Assembly: GCF_022811845.1 (NCBI RefSeq)
Contig: NZ_CP064266.1
Location: forward strand, 248,001-312,000
Length of the DNA: 64,000 bases
Source: Bacillus pseudomycoides
Lineage (GTDB): Bacteria > Bacillota > Bacilli > Bacillales > Bacillaceae_G
Reading direction: 5' to 3'
Below are positions 53,118 through 62,567 of the stretch, piece after piece. Within the stretch, counting starts at the first letter, position 1. Every line of letters starts with the position of its first letter. The notes under the pieces were generated by a model, which worked only from the letters and a program-made list of their open reading frames with translations, did not search any database and had not been told where the DNA came from. Position numbers and translations under genes: made by a program.

Positions 53118-54470
53118 TTACGCGCTTGCTGATTCTTTTTTCACATCGTCTTCAAGAACACGAACAAATTGCGCTTCGTTATATGGATAACCAGCTTTTG
53201 TAATCTTCACTTTGACTAGTTTGCCAATTAATTCTTCAGATCCCTCAAAAACAACTTTTAAGTAGTTATCTGTATAACCTACATATAATCCTTCACGATC
53301 GCCATCTTTGAAAGGTTCTTCTGGAATAATTTCAAGAACTTCTCCTTCAAATTGAGAAGCATATTCTTTTGCTAATTGATTCGATAATTCAATTAAACGG
53401 TGAACACGATCATTTTTTACTTCTTCTGGAATTTGGTCATCCATACGAGCCGCAGGTGTTCCTGTACGCTTTGAATAAGGGAAAACATGTAGTTCAGAGA
53501 AACGATTTTCTTTAATGAAATTATACGTTTCCATAAACTCCTCTTCCGTCTCGCCAGGGAAACCAACAATTACATCTGATGTAATTGCAAGACCTGGCAA
53601 TGCCTCTTTCAAACGATCTAAGCGCTCTTGGAAAAATTCCATCGTATATTTACGGCGCATACGTTTTAATACAGTGTTAGATCCTGATTGCAGTGGAATG
53701 TGCAAGTGACGCACAACTACTTCAGATTTATCTAGCACTTCAATTACTTCATCTGAAATTTGACTCGCTTCAATTGAAGAAATACGAAGGCGTTTTAAAC
53801 CATTTACCTCTGCTTCCATGTCGCGAAGTAATCCAGCTAAGTTATAATCCTTCATGTCTTCACCGTATCCACCTGTATGAATACCAGTTAATACGATTTC
53901 TTTATAACCTGCATCCACTAATTGCTGCGCTTGTTTAATAACTTCTTTCCCATCACGAGAACGCATTAAACCACGTGCCCAAGGAATAATACAGAACGTA
54001 CAGAAGTTATTGCATCCTTCTTGTATTTTTAAAGATGCACGTGTACGGTCAGTGAAATAAGGTACATCTAATTCTTCATATACGCGTGTTTTCATAATAT
54101 TGCGGACAGCATTAATTGGCTGACGCTCTTTACGATATTCTTCGATATACCCTAGCATCTTTTCACGATCTTGCGTACCAACAACGATATCAACACCTGG
54201 AATCGCCATGATTTCCGCTGGAGATGTTTGTGCGTAACATCCTGTTACACAAATAACAGCGTCTGGATTTTGACGTACAGCACGTCGAATAACTTGACGG
54301 CTTTTTTTGTCTCCAGTATTTGTTACTGTACATGTATTGATTACATACACATCAGCTTTCTTTTCATATTCAGTTCTTTCATAACCACCTTGTTTAAATA
54401 GTTGCCAAATTGCTTCTGTTTCATAGTGGTTTACTTTACAACCTAACGTGTGAAACGCAACAGTTGCCAT
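53118..54470 (-). CDS. mtaB: tRNA t6A37 methylthiotransferase MtaB
   Basis: 450 aa. Radical-SAM enzyme that turns t6A37 into ms2t6A37 in tRNA for ANN codons. UPF0004 domain with cysteines (LGCKVNHYET, INTCTVTNTGDKKSR, VTGCYAQTSP), radical SAM site GCNNFCTFCIIPW (CxxxCxxC), and a C-terminal TRAM domain. Downstream of rsmE by six bases. Confidence 0.95.
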   Translation of the reverse strand: MATVAFHTLGCKVNHYETEAIWQLFKQGGYERTEYEKKADVYVINTCTVTNTGDKKSRQVIRRAVRQNPDAVICVTGCYAQTSPAEIMAIPGVDIVVGTQDREKMLGYIEEYRKERQPINAVRNIMKTRVYEELDVPYFTDRTRASLKIQEGCNNFCTFCIIPWARGLMRSRDGKEVIKQAQQLVDAGYKEIVLTGIHTGGYGEDMKDYNLAGLLRDMEAEVNGLKRLRISSIEASQISDEVIEVLDKSEVVVRHLHIPLQSGSNTVLKRMRRKYTMEFFQERLDRLKEALPGLAITSDVIVGFPGETEEEFMETYNFIKENRFSELHVFPYSKRTGTPAARMDDQIPEEVKNDRVHRLIELSNQLAKEYASQFEGEVLEIIPEEPFKDGDREGLYVGYTDNYLKVVFEGSEELIGKLVKVKITKAGYPYNEAQFVRVLEDDVKKESASA

Positions 54471-54476
54471 TGATCA

Positions 54477-55226
54477 TCACCTCATCAATTCAAAATGATA
54501 AGAAGCGGCACTTAACGCGTAAAGCGGCGCCGTTTCTGTTCGTAAAATCCTCGGTCCTAAACTACATGGTACAAATTTATGTTCACGAAGCGCAGAAATT
54601 TCTTCCTCAGACAAACCACCTTCTGGGCCAAATACAATCAACAGTTTTTGACCTCGTTCAAGTGCCGTTAAAGCCTTCGCAAAATTAGCTTTTTCACCTT
54701 GCTTTGCTTCCTCTTCATATGCAACAAGGCAAACATCATAATCACCGCTCATCGCAAGCAATTGTTGAAATGATGCCGAAGCATGTACATCTGGAATTTC
54801 ACTTCTATGCGATTGTTCTGCCGCTTCTTTCACAATTTTTTTCAAACGCTCAACTTTTTTATCTGCTTTTTTCGCATCCCATTTTACGATAGAACGCGAT
54901 GCTTGAAATGGTAAAAATGCGGCTGCTCCAAGCTCAGTTCCTTTTTGAAAAATTAATTCAAGCTTGTCTCCTTTCGGCAGTCCACTTGCAATCGTTACGA
55001 ACACTGGCAGTTCGCTTGACGCCTCTATCCATTCTACAATAGCACTATCCACAAATTCACTGGTAATTTCAGCAATTGTACACATTGCCGTTTTACCGTT
55101 TACACAGCAATAAATGTGGTCACCAGCTGACATACGCATCACTCTTGCGATATGATGCACATCATCACCTACAATACGAATACTTGCATCATTTACATAT
55201 TTCTCTTCTACAAAATAACGTTGCAT
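54477..55226 (-). CDS. rsmE: 16S rRNA m3U1498 methyltransferase RsmE
   Basis: 249 aa. SPOUT fold with the SAM knot: IVFGPEGGLSEEEI near 195-208 and LGPRILRTETAPL near 224. N-terminal PUA-like part binds RNA. It methylates U1498 of 16S rRNA. Two strong hairpins stand between prmA and this gene; the ribosome site AAGGTGATG is close to the second. Confidence 0.94.
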   Translation of the reverse strand: MQRYFVEEKYVNDASIRIVGDDVHHIARVMRMSAGDHIYCCVNGKTAMCTIAEITSEFVDSAIVEWIEASSELPVFVTIASGLPKGDKLELIFQKGTELGAAAFLPFQASRSIVKWDAKKADKKVERLKKIVKEAAEQSHRSEIPDVHASASFQQLLAMSGDYDVCLVAYEEEAKQGEKANFAKALTALERGQKLLIVFGPEGGLSEEEISALREHKFVPCSLGPRILRTETAPLYALSAASYHFELMR

Positions 55227-55243
55227 CTCATCACCTTAGCAAA

Positions 55244-55287
55244 GTTTCGTTCCTTTCGTAAGTCCATACTTACGAAAAGAACGAAAC
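55244..55287 (-). other. Long hairpin upstream of rsmE
   Basis: GTTTCGTTC(C)TTTCGTAAGT pairs with ACTTACGAAA(A)GAACGAAAC: 19 pairs and one mismatch around CCAT. No T tail, so it is not a standard terminator. It ends 17 bases before the rsmE start. Confidence 0.75.
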
Positions 55288-55314
55288 GTTATCATTTTAA
55301 TGTAACAAACGGCA

Positions 55315-55341
55315 AGTCCCTCACCTTTATAGCGAGAGACT
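55315..55341 (-). other. Second hairpin between prmA and rsmE
   Basis: AGTCTCTCGC / GTGAGGGACT on the minus strand, ten pairs (two G-U) with loop TATAAAG, 31 bases after the prmA stop. No T tail. Confidence 0.65.
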
Positions 55342-55371
55342 GCTCCATTCATTATAATCATAAATTATATA

Positions 55372-56310
55372 TTACGCATTTCGTGCAATGATTGCTACCC
55401 AATCTTCCATTCTTAACACTTCTTCAATTGTAAATCCAGCTTTTTCTAGAGCTTCAGAAATCGTTTTTTCTTTTGCTGCAATAATACCAGATGTAATAAA
55501 TAGTCCGCCCTGTTTTACAACTCGCGCCGCATCTTCAGGGAATAAAAGAATAATTTCCGCAAGTAAATTCGCTACAATCAAATCTACCGGGCCTTCAATA
55601 CCTTCTAATAAACTATTTTGTCCTACAGATACGACATCGTCCGTTTTATTTAAACGAACATTCATCTCTGCACTTTCAACTGCAACTGGATCTAAGTCAT
55701 ATGCTTGAACAGATGCCGCACCTAATTTTGCTGCAGCAATACTTAATACACCAGAACCTGTTCCAACATCAATTACTGTATTACCTGGCTGAACTGTTTT
55801 TTCTAACGCACGAATACACATTGTTGTTGTTGGATGCGTCCCTGTACCAAACGCCATCCCTGGATCTAATTCAATAATTTTTTCATCGAGAGAAGAAGGT
55901 GTATATTCTTCCCATGTCGGCACAATTGTGAATGTATCAGAAATTCGAACTGGATGATAATATTTTTTCCAAGCAGTCGCCCAGTCTTCCTCATCGACTT
56001 CATTAATCGTAATATTTCCTGTACCAATTTCGATGTCGAAAGATGGAAGTACATCAATAGATGATTTTACACTTGCAACTGTTTCATGTAAAGAATCCGT
56101 TTGCGGGAAGTATGCTTTTATTAACACACCATCCTCTGGATATTCAGATGGATTGAGTGCATAAATTTCACCATACTGTTGCTCACGCTCTTTTGTTAAC
56201 TCTGCCGGATCTTCAATTGCTACGCCGCTAGCACCTGCTTCGTGTAAAATATGAGAGACAGCTTCTACTGCTTCCTCTGTTGTATGAATACTAATTTCTG
56301 ACCATTTCAC
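55372..56310 (-). CDS. prmA: Ribosomal protein L11 methyltransferase PrmA
   Basis: 312 aa. Class-I methyltransferase, VIDVGTGSGVLSIAAAKLGA near 177 and IVANLLAEIILLF near 245; the N-terminal domain recognises L11. It trimethylates L11 on lysines. Follows dnaJ by 28 bases in the extended heat-shock transcript. Confidence 0.95.
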   Translation of the reverse strand: MKWSEISIHTTEEAVEAVSHILHEAGASGVAIEDPAELTKEREQQYGEIYALNPSEYPEDGVLIKAYFPQTDSLHETVASVKSSIDVLPSFDIEIGTGNITINEVDEEDWATAWKKYYHPVRISDTFTIVPTWEEYTPSSLDEKIIELDPGMAFGTGTHPTTTMCIRALEKTVQPGNTVIDVGTGSGVLSIAAAKLGAASVQAYDLDPVAVESAEMNVRLNKTDDVVSVGQNSLLEGIEGPVDLIVANLLAEIILLFPEDAARVVKQGGLFITSGIIAAKEKTISEALEKAGFTIEEVLRMEDWVAIIARNA

Positions 56311-56338
56311 AATTTACCAACTCCATTTTTTATTTCCA

Positions 56339-57451
56339 TTATTCCCCTTTGAAAGCTCGTTTAAGCTTTCCGAATAAGCTATCATCTTGATCTTCTTGTC
56401 CTGCAAATTCACGCAATAACTCTTTTTGATGTGATGTTAATTTCGTCGGTACAACAACACGAACGACTACGTATTGATCACCTTGACCATATCCACGTAC
56501 ATTTGGAGCTCCTTTTCCTTTTAAGCGGAATTCCGTTCCAGTTTGTGTCCCTGCTGGAATTTTTAATTTCACTTTTCCATGAACAGTTGGAACTTCCACT
56601 TCAGCACCAAGTGCTACTTGCGCGAATGTTAATGGCATTTCACAAATAATATGATCCCCATCACGCTCGAAGAATTCATGATTTCTTACATGAACAACAA
56701 CATATAAGTCCCCAGCCGGGCCACCGTTCACACCCGCTTCACCTTTACCAGACACACGGATTTGTTGGCCATTATCAATACCTGCTGGAATTTTAACGTT
56801 AATTTTTTTACGTTTACGCACTTTTCCAGAGCCATGACATGTTGTACATTTCTCTTTAATCATTTGGCCAGTTCCTGAACAATGGTTACATGCTTGACGA
56901 TTTACAATACGACCAAATGGTGTATTTTGTTCTACGCTCACTTGACCTGTTCCTGAACAATGTTTACATGTTTCTTTTGAAGTTCCTGGTTTTGCCCCAC
57001 TACCATGACATGTATCACAAGGGTCTTCAACTGGAATCTCGACATTTAATTCTTTACCAAAAATCGCTTCTTCAAAGTCTAAAGTAACTTGGTATTGTAA
57101 GTCAGCCCCTTGACGCGGCGCATTTGGATCACGACGTCTGCCGCCACCTCCGCCAAAGAATGAGCTAAAGATGTCTTCAAACCCGAAGCCACCACCAAAG
57201 TCTCCACCGCCGAAGCCACCGAAACCTTGATTTGGATCAGTATGACCAAATTGATCGTACTGCGCACGTTTTTGATCATCACTTAACACTTCATACGCTT
57301 CTTGTACTTCTTTAAACTTTTCAATTGCATTTTCTTCTTTACTTACGTCTGGATGATATTTTTTCGCCAAACGACGGTATGCTTTTTTTATTTCATCTTT
57401 TGAAGCGCCCTTACTAAGACCAAGCACCTCATAATAATCTCTTTTATTCAT
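56339..57451 (-). CDS. dnaJ: Chaperone DnaJ
   Basis: 370 aa. J domain with HPD (KKYHPDVSKEE near 33), Gly/Phe-rich linker (GFGGFGGGDFGGGFGFED), four zinc CxxCxGxG repeats (CDTCHGSG, CKHCSGTG, CNHCSGTG, CTTCHGSG, near 145-210), and client-binding C-terminal domain. It delivers clients to DnaK and stimulates its ATPase. 220 bases after dnaK, with a stable hairpin between. Confidence 0.97.
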   Translation of the reverse strand: MNKRDYYEVLGLSKGASKDEIKKAYRRLAKKYHPDVSKEENAIEKFKEVQEAYEVLSDDQKRAQYDQFGHTDPNQGFGGFGGGDFGGGFGFEDIFSSFFGGGGGRRRDPNAPRQGADLQYQVTLDFEEAIFGKELNVEIPVEDPCDTCHGSGAKPGTSKETCKHCSGTGQVSVEQNTPFGRIVNRQACNHCSGTGQMIKEKCTTCHGSGKVRKRKKINVKIPAGIDNGQQIRVSGKGEAGVNGGPAGDLYVVVHVRNHEFFERDGDHIICEMPLTFAQVALGAEVEVPTVHGKVKLKIPAGTQTGTEFRLKGKGAPNVRGYGQGDQYVVVRVVVPTKLTSHQKELLREFAGQEDQDDSLFGKLKRAFKGE

Positions 57452-57607
57452 AAATTTGTAACCCCCGAATCTTTAACATAAACGTAATTTTAACACCGAA
57501 AGAAAGTGCTTTGCAACAAAGTTTCCTCACTTACAGTATGCAAAAGGAAAAACATAAGACCCCCACATGAAAGACTTAGTTCATGCTAAGCACTTTTCTT
57601 ATTCGTG

Positions 57608-57646
57608 AAAAAAGCCAAAGCCAAGGCACGCTTGACTTTGACTTTT
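57608..57646 (-). terminator. Attenuator hairpin between dnaK and dnaJ
   Basis: Minus strand AAAGTCAAAGTCAAG / CTTGGCTTTGGCTTT, 15 pairs (several G-U) with loop CGTGC and a T5 tail. It may end part of the transcript after dnaK and so give less DnaJ than DnaK. Confidence 0.8.
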
Positions 57647-57670
57647 TGTCATCTAACTTATTTTACTGTA

Positions 57671-59506
57671 TTACTTATCTTCTTTTACTTCTTCAAACTC
57701 AGCGTCAACTACATTGTCTTTTTTCGCGCCAGCATCTTGTGCTCCTTGTGCACCTTCTGCTTGCCCGGCAGCCGCTTGAGCTTGCTCATATAATTTTACA
57801 GTTAATTGTTGTACGATTTCTTGAAGAGCGTCTTTTTTCGCACGGATTTCATCAAGATCATTCTTCTCGATCGCCGCTTGTAATGCCTCTTTCGCTTCTG
57901 TTGCTTTCGCTACTTCAGCTGCATCTACTTTACCTTCTAAATCTTTTACAACTTTATCTGTTTGGAATACAAGTTGGTCAGCTTCATTACGAAGTTCCAC
58001 TTCTTCCTTACGCTTTTGGTCAGCATCAGCATTTGCTTCAGCTTCTTGAACCATACGATCTACTTCTTCATCAGAAAGACCTGAAGAAGATTGGATTGTA
58101 ATTGTTTGTTCTTTGCTTGTTCCTAAGTCTTTTGCACGTACATTTACGATACCGTTCGCATCAATATCGAATGTTACTTCGATTTGTGGAATACCACGTG
58201 GTGCTGGTGGGATATCTGTTAATTGGAAGCGACCTAATGTTTTGTTGTCAGCTGACATTGGACGCTCACCTTGTAATACGTGAATGTCTACTGCAGGCTG
58301 GTTATCAGCAGCAGTTGAGAACACTTGTGACTTACTTGTTGGAATTGTTGTGTTACGATCGATTAATTTTGTAAATACGCCACCCATAGTTTCAATACCT
58401 AAAGAAAGTGGAGTTACGTCTAATAATAGAACGCCTTTTACATCACCAGTAAGTACTCCCCCCTGTACTGCAGCACCTAATGCTACAACTTCATCAGGGT
58501 TAACGCCTTTATATGGTTCTTTACCAGTTTCACGTTTAATTGCTTCTTGTACAGCAGGAATACGAGTAGAACCACCAACAAGAATAACCTTATCTAATTC
58601 ACTTGGAGAAAGACCAGCATCTTTTAATGCACGACGAGTTGGTTCTAATGTTCTTTCAACAAGGTTAGCTGAAAGTTCTTCAAATTTCGCTCTTGTTAAG
58701 TTTAATTCTAAGTGTAATGGACCAGCAGCTCCAGCACTAATGAATGGTAATGAAATTTGCGTTTGTGTTACACCTGAAAGATCTTTTTTCGCTTTTTCAG
58801 CTGCATCTTTCAAACGTTGAAGTGCCATTTTATCTTGGCTTAAATCAATGTTATTTTCTTTTTTGAATTCAGCTACTAAATGATCGATGATAACTTGGTC
58901 AAAGTCGTCACCACCAAGACGATTGTCACCAGCAGTTGAAATAACTTCAAATGTTCCATCTGCTAATTCAAGGATAGATACGTCAAATGTACCGCCACCT
59001 AAGTCGTATACAAGAACTTTTTGTTCTTCGTCTTGTTTTTCTAAACCGTAAGCAAGCGCAGCTGCCGTTGGTTCGTTAATAATACGTTCTACTTCTAAAC
59101 CAGCAATACGACCAGCGTCCTTTGTTGCTTGGCGCTCTGCATCGTTGAAGTATGCTGGTACTGTGATAACAGCTTTCGTTACTGTTTCACCTAAGTACGC
59201 TTCAGCAGAAGCTTTTAAGTTTTGTAAAATGATTGCAGAAATTTCTTGAGGTGTGTAATCTTTACCTTCAACTTCTACTTTGTAGTCTGTACCCATATGA
59301 CGTTTAACAGACATGATTGTATTTGGGTTCGTAATTGCTTGACGCTTCGCTACTTCCCCAACTTGACGCTCTTCATTTTTGAAAGCTACAACAGAAGGTG
59401 TTGTACGGTTCCCTTCTGGATTTGGGATAACCTTTGGTTCTCCACCTTCCATAACAGCTACACAAGAGTTTGTTGTACCTAAGTCAATACCGATAATTTT
59501 ACTCAT
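57671..59506 (-). CDS. dnaK: Chaperone DnaK (Hsp70)
   Basis: 611 aa. ATPase domain starting IIGIDLGTTNSCVAVMEGGE, with YDLGGGTFDVSIL near 170 and LVGGSTRIPAVQEA near 310; then the substrate domain with TPLSLGIET and a C-terminal lid ending acidic. It folds and refolds proteins with GrpE and DnaJ. The length is normal for Gram-positive DnaK. It lies 26 bases after grpE. Confidence 0.98.
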   Translation of the reverse strand: MSKIIGIDLGTTNSCVAVMEGGEPKVIPNPEGNRTTPSVVAFKNEERQVGEVAKRQAITNPNTIMSVKRHMGTDYKVEVEGKDYTPQEISAIILQNLKASAEAYLGETVTKAVITVPAYFNDAERQATKDAGRIAGLEVERIINEPTAAALAYGLEKQDEEQKVLVYDLGGGTFDVSILELADGTFEVISTAGDNRLGGDDFDQVIIDHLVAEFKKENNIDLSQDKMALQRLKDAAEKAKKDLSGVTQTQISLPFISAGAAGPLHLELNLTRAKFEELSANLVERTLEPTRRALKDAGLSPSELDKVILVGGSTRIPAVQEAIKRETGKEPYKGVNPDEVVALGAAVQGGVLTGDVKGVLLLDVTPLSLGIETMGGVFTKLIDRNTTIPTSKSQVFSTAADNQPAVDIHVLQGERPMSADNKTLGRFQLTDIPPAPRGIPQIEVTFDIDANGIVNVRAKDLGTSKEQTITIQSSSGLSDEEVDRMVQEAEANADADQKRKEEVELRNEADQLVFQTDKVVKDLEGKVDAAEVAKATEAKEALQAAIEKNDLDEIRAKKDALQEIVQQLTVKLYEQAQAAAGQAEGAQGAQDAGAKKDNVVDAEFEEVKEDK

Positions 59507-59532
59507 GGCGAAACCTCCTACATTTATGTAAA

Positions 59533-60102
59533 TTATTGATTTACTTTTACCATTGATGGGCGAATCACACGATCTTTCAGCTTATAGCCTTTTTGGAATT
59601 CTTCCACAACCGCGTTTGATTCAAACTCGCTGTCTTCTACTTGCATAACAGCTTGATGTTCATGCGGATCAAACTGTTTACCAACAGCTCCAATCGCTTC
59701 AACACCTTCTTTAGCCAGTGCTTCTAGCAATTGACGATATACCATTTCCATCCCTTGTAGTAAGGACTTCATCTGCTCGTCGCTCGCTTCCACTTGCATC
59801 GCTCTTTCAAAGTTATCAAGAGCCGGCAAAATATCTGACACAAGACTTTGTGATCTATATTTTTCAGCCGCTTGCTTATCCAATTGAACGCGGCGCTTAT
59901 AGTTTTCAAAATCAGCTTGTAGACGTAGTGTGCGACCTTCCGTTTCCGTCAATTTCGCTTGCAATTCATCTACCTTTTCTTGTAAAAGAGCCGCTTCACT
60001 TTTTTCTTCTACTACAGGTTCTTCATTGTTTTCTGCTGTAATAGATTCCTCAGTTTGCGTTTCTTTCGCTTCTTCAACTACTTGTTCGTTACGCTCTTCC
60101 AC
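59533..60102 (-). CDS. grpE: Nucleotide exchange factor GrpE
   Basis: 189 aa. Acidic N-terminal tail, long coiled coil (LLQEKVDELQAKLTETEGRT then NYKRRVQLDKQA), then a beta domain with KEGVEAIGAVGKQFDPHEHQ. It releases ADP from DnaK. A GTG start after AAGGAGGTGAAAGTT is chosen over an ATG eight codons earlier that has no ribosome site. Second gene of the hrcA operon. Confidence 0.96.
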   Translation of the reverse strand: MEERNEQVVEEAKETQTEESITAENNEEPVVEEKSEAALLQEKVDELQAKLTETEGRTLRLQADFENYKRRVQLDKQAAEKYRSQSLVSDILPALDNFERAMQVEASDEQMKSLLQGMEMVYRQLLEALAKEGVEAIGAVGKQFDPHEHQAVMQVEDSEFESNAVVEEFQKGYKLKDRVIRPSMVKVNQ

Positions 60103-60211
60103 AACTTTCACCTCCTTAAAAGGCACTAGAGCTCACGCTGAGCATGAGCATCCAAGCATAAATTTATGTTACACACCAGCAATGATTCTGTTCATTACTC
60201 GAGCGAATTTA

Positions 60212-61243
60212 TTATTTTGATTTATACACTCCGTTTAAACCATCTGTAAATTGTCTTGTAAACAATTGTAACAGACTAATTACACGAGAATATTGCATTC
60301 TCGTCGGACCTAGGATTGCAATTGTTCCAAGCTGTTCTTCCCCAATGGAATACGTTGCAGAAATCAAGCTACAATCTTCCATAGCAGTCGAAGAATTTTC
60401 CCGACCGATTTTCACTTGAATACCGACTTGTTTGTTACGCAAAATATCGTAAAACGCGGCTTCATTATCGATCATTGTCAGCAAGGAGCGTACCTTTTGG
60501 ATATCATGAAACTCTGGCTGCGAAAGCATATTGGATTTCCCGCCAAAGTATATCTTTTCCGATAAAGGCACTTGAAATGTACCATCTAATATTTTCCTTG
60601 CACTATCATAATTATGGACATATCCACGGAGAACTGTCACAATCTCTTTTAAAATTTTATTGTGTAATTCTGCCATCGGTACACCAGATAGCTTTTCATT
60701 TAAAATATTAACCATCTTTTCTAAATCTGATAAATCAACAGATTCCGGAACGGTAATCGTTTTGCTTTGTACATGCCCTGTATCCGTTACAATAATCGCG
60801 ACTGCTGTTTGGTGATCCAGCGGAACAATTTGTACATTTTTAAGCTTATTTGCACTCACTTTCGGTCCAAGAACTATCGCCGTATAATTTGTGAGTTCTG
60901 ATAAAATTTGAGCGGATTGCTGTGCAACCTTTTCCGCTTCAAAAATTCTTTCAGCAAATAAATCTTTAATCTGCACAATCTCCTCATTTGGTAAGTTCTG
61001 TGGTGCTAAAAGATGATCTACATAAAATCGATACCCTTTTTCTGAAGGAACCCGTCCAGAAGAACTGTGCGTTTTTTCAATAAATCCTAGTTCCTCTAAA
61101 TCTGCCATTTCATTTCGAATGGTAGCTGAACTAAATGTAATTTCATCTTTTTTAGCCAACGTTCTTGACCCAACAGGCTGCGCCGACCCAATAAAGTCAT
61201 CAATAATTGTTTGTAAAATTAAGAGCTGACGTTCCGTAAGCAT
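60212..61243 (-). CDS. hrcA: Heat-inducible repressor HrcA
   Basis: 343 aa. Winged helix (RQLLILQTIIDDFIGSAQPV, FSSATIRNEMADLEELGFI) and a GAF-like regulatory domain. It represses class-I heat-shock genes at CIRCE with help from GroEL. First gene of hrcA-grpE-dnaK-dnaJ; a perfect CIRCE lies 17 bases upstream. The C-terminus NGVYKSK is a little longer than I recall for group members. Confidence 0.96.
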   Translation of the reverse strand: MLTERQLLILQTIIDDFIGSAQPVGSRTLAKKDEITFSSATIRNEMADLEELGFIEKTHSSSGRVPSEKGYRFYVDHLLAPQNLPNEEIVQIKDLFAERIFEAEKVAQQSAQILSELTNYTAIVLGPKVSANKLKNVQIVPLDHQTAVAIIVTDTGHVQSKTITVPESVDLSDLEKMVNILNEKLSGVPMAELHNKILKEIVTVLRGYVHNYDSARKILDGTFQVPLSEKIYFGGKSNMLSQPEFHDIQKVRSLLTMIDNEAAFYDILRNKQVGIQVKIGRENSSTAMEDCSLISATYSIGEEQLGTIAILGPTRMQYSRVISLLQLFTRQFTDGLNGVYKSK

Positions 61244-61259
61244 CTCATCATCACCTCTG

Positions 61260-61286
61260 TTAGCACTCTTTATCTTCGAGTGCTAA
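61260..61286. promoter_or_regulatory. CIRCE operator
   Basis: Exact consensus inverted repeat TTAGCACTC-N9-GAGTGCTAA between the hrcA promoter and start. HrcA binding represses the operon; heat relieves it. Confidence 0.97.
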
Positions 61287-61296
61287 ATCTATTAAT

Positions 61297-61326
61297 AACT
61301 TACCAAAATTGACATTGAATTGTCAA
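61297..61326 (-). promoter_or_regulatory. SigA promoter of the heat-shock operon
   Basis: Minus strand consensus -35 TTGACA (61321-61326), 18-bp spacer, weak -10 TAAGTT (61297-61302), placing CIRCE at about the transcription start. Confidence 0.65.
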
Positions 61327-61376
61327 CGGAAACGTCACGAAATAGAGAAACTTTTTCACACCTACTAGACATTAAT

Positions 61377-62516
61377 TTAATCAATTAAAAATGATTGAAA
61401 TACTTCATTCCCTAATAACTTACCTTTTCTCGTCAAACAAACATAGTTATCTTTATTCTGAAGCAATCCATGTTCTTTACCCTGTAACAACTGCTTCGCA
61501 AAGATTTCATCCATTTCTACACCAAACTTCTTCTGAAATCCTAGTTTAGAAACACCCTTTGTTTTCCTAAGTCCTAAAAATAGTTCTTCTTCCATTCTTT
61601 CCTTTCTCGTCACTTCATGAACATCTAGATAAGGGAACCCCGTCTCATCAATTTTAGAAAAATATTGTTTCAATGGACCAACATTTTGGATTCGCTCTCC
61701 ATTTACATAACTGTGAGCACCAGCTCCAAAACCATAGTACTGTTCATTATTCCAGTATGTGAGATTATGTCTACTTTCATATCCTTCTTTTGAAAAATTA
61801 CTAATTTCATACTGATGGTAACCATGTTTCTCCATCTCATCCATTACCATTTCATACATCTTCGCCTCATGGTCTTCACCAGGAAGCCTTAATTTCCCTT
61901 TGTTCATTAAATTGTAAAAGACAGTTTTCGGTTCAACAATTAAAGAATACGCTGAGAAATGTTGAACACCGAGTGTGAAGGCGATATCTAACGTTTCTTT
62001 CACATCTTCAATCGTTTGTCCTGGCAATGCATAAATTAAATCGACATTAATATTCGTAAAACCAACTTCCTGCGCTTCACGAATTGCTACAAACGCTTCT
62101 TCTCTCGTATGCTTACGCCCAATCTTCTCTAACAGTTCATCTCGAAACGTTTGCACGCCAAAACTAATTCGGTTCACACCGCCTTCTAATAGAAGGTTCA
62201 ATTTTTCCTTCGGTAAATCTCCAGGATTCGCTTCAAACGTTAATTCACAGTTTGGAGCAAACGGACGTAAACGACGATTAATAATATCAAGAAGTTTTTT
62301 CGTCTGCTCCATATTTAATGCTGTTGGTGTCCCGCCCCCAACAAAAATTGTTTTCATATTTTCAAACGGTACCTTTTGCACCGTATTTATCATCTCTTTT
62401 TCTAAATACTCCAAATACTGAACGACAGGCTGACGTTCAATAAATACTTTATTAAAATCACAATAGTGACAAATATGCTGACAAAACGGAATATGAATAT
62501 ATGCTGCTTGTACCAA
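61377..62516 (-). CDS. hemW: Heme chaperone / radical SAM protein HemW
   Basis: 379 aa. Radical-SAM site FCQHICHYCDF (CxxxCxxC near 12-19), GGGTPTALN near 61, GVQTFRDELLEKIGR near 143. The order relative to lepA and hrcA is that of B. subtilis YqeR/HemW. It lacks the extra cysteine of the true coproporphyrinogen oxidase HemN near the start motif, so a heme-transfer role is preferred. TTG start after AAGGTAGGAGTATAGT. Confidence 0.9.
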   Translation of the reverse strand: MVQAAYIHIPFCQHICHYCDFNKVFIERQPVVQYLEYLEKEMINTVQKVPFENMKTIFVGGGTPTALNMEQTKKLLDIINRRLRPFAPNCELTFEANPGDLPKEKLNLLLEGGVNRISFGVQTFRDELLEKIGRKHTREEAFVAIREAQEVGFTNINVDLIYALPGQTIEDVKETLDIAFTLGVQHFSAYSLIVEPKTVFYNLMNKGKLRLPGEDHEAKMYEMVMDEMEKHGYHQYEISNFSKEGYESRHNLTYWNNEQYYGFGAGAHSYVNGERIQNVGPLKQYFSKIDETGFPYLDVHEVTRKERMEEELFLGLRKTKGVSKLGFQKKFGVEMDEIFAKQLLQGKEHGLLQNKDNYVCLTRKGKLLGNEVFQSFLID

Positions 62517-62534
62517 ACTATACTCCTACCTTTC

Positions 62535-62564
62535 TAAAAAGAAAACCTCCGCACTTCGGAGGCT
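62535..62564 (-). terminator. Terminator of the HxlR gene
   Basis: CCTCCGAAGTGCGGAGG, six-pair GC stem, then TTTTCTTTTTAG on the minus strand. Confidence 0.85.
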
Positions 62565-62567
62565 CCT

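Noticed and set aside
57583..58820. Plus-strand frames of 172 and 178 codons
   Set aside because: Leucine- or serine-rich shadows of the highly codon-biased dnaK gene.
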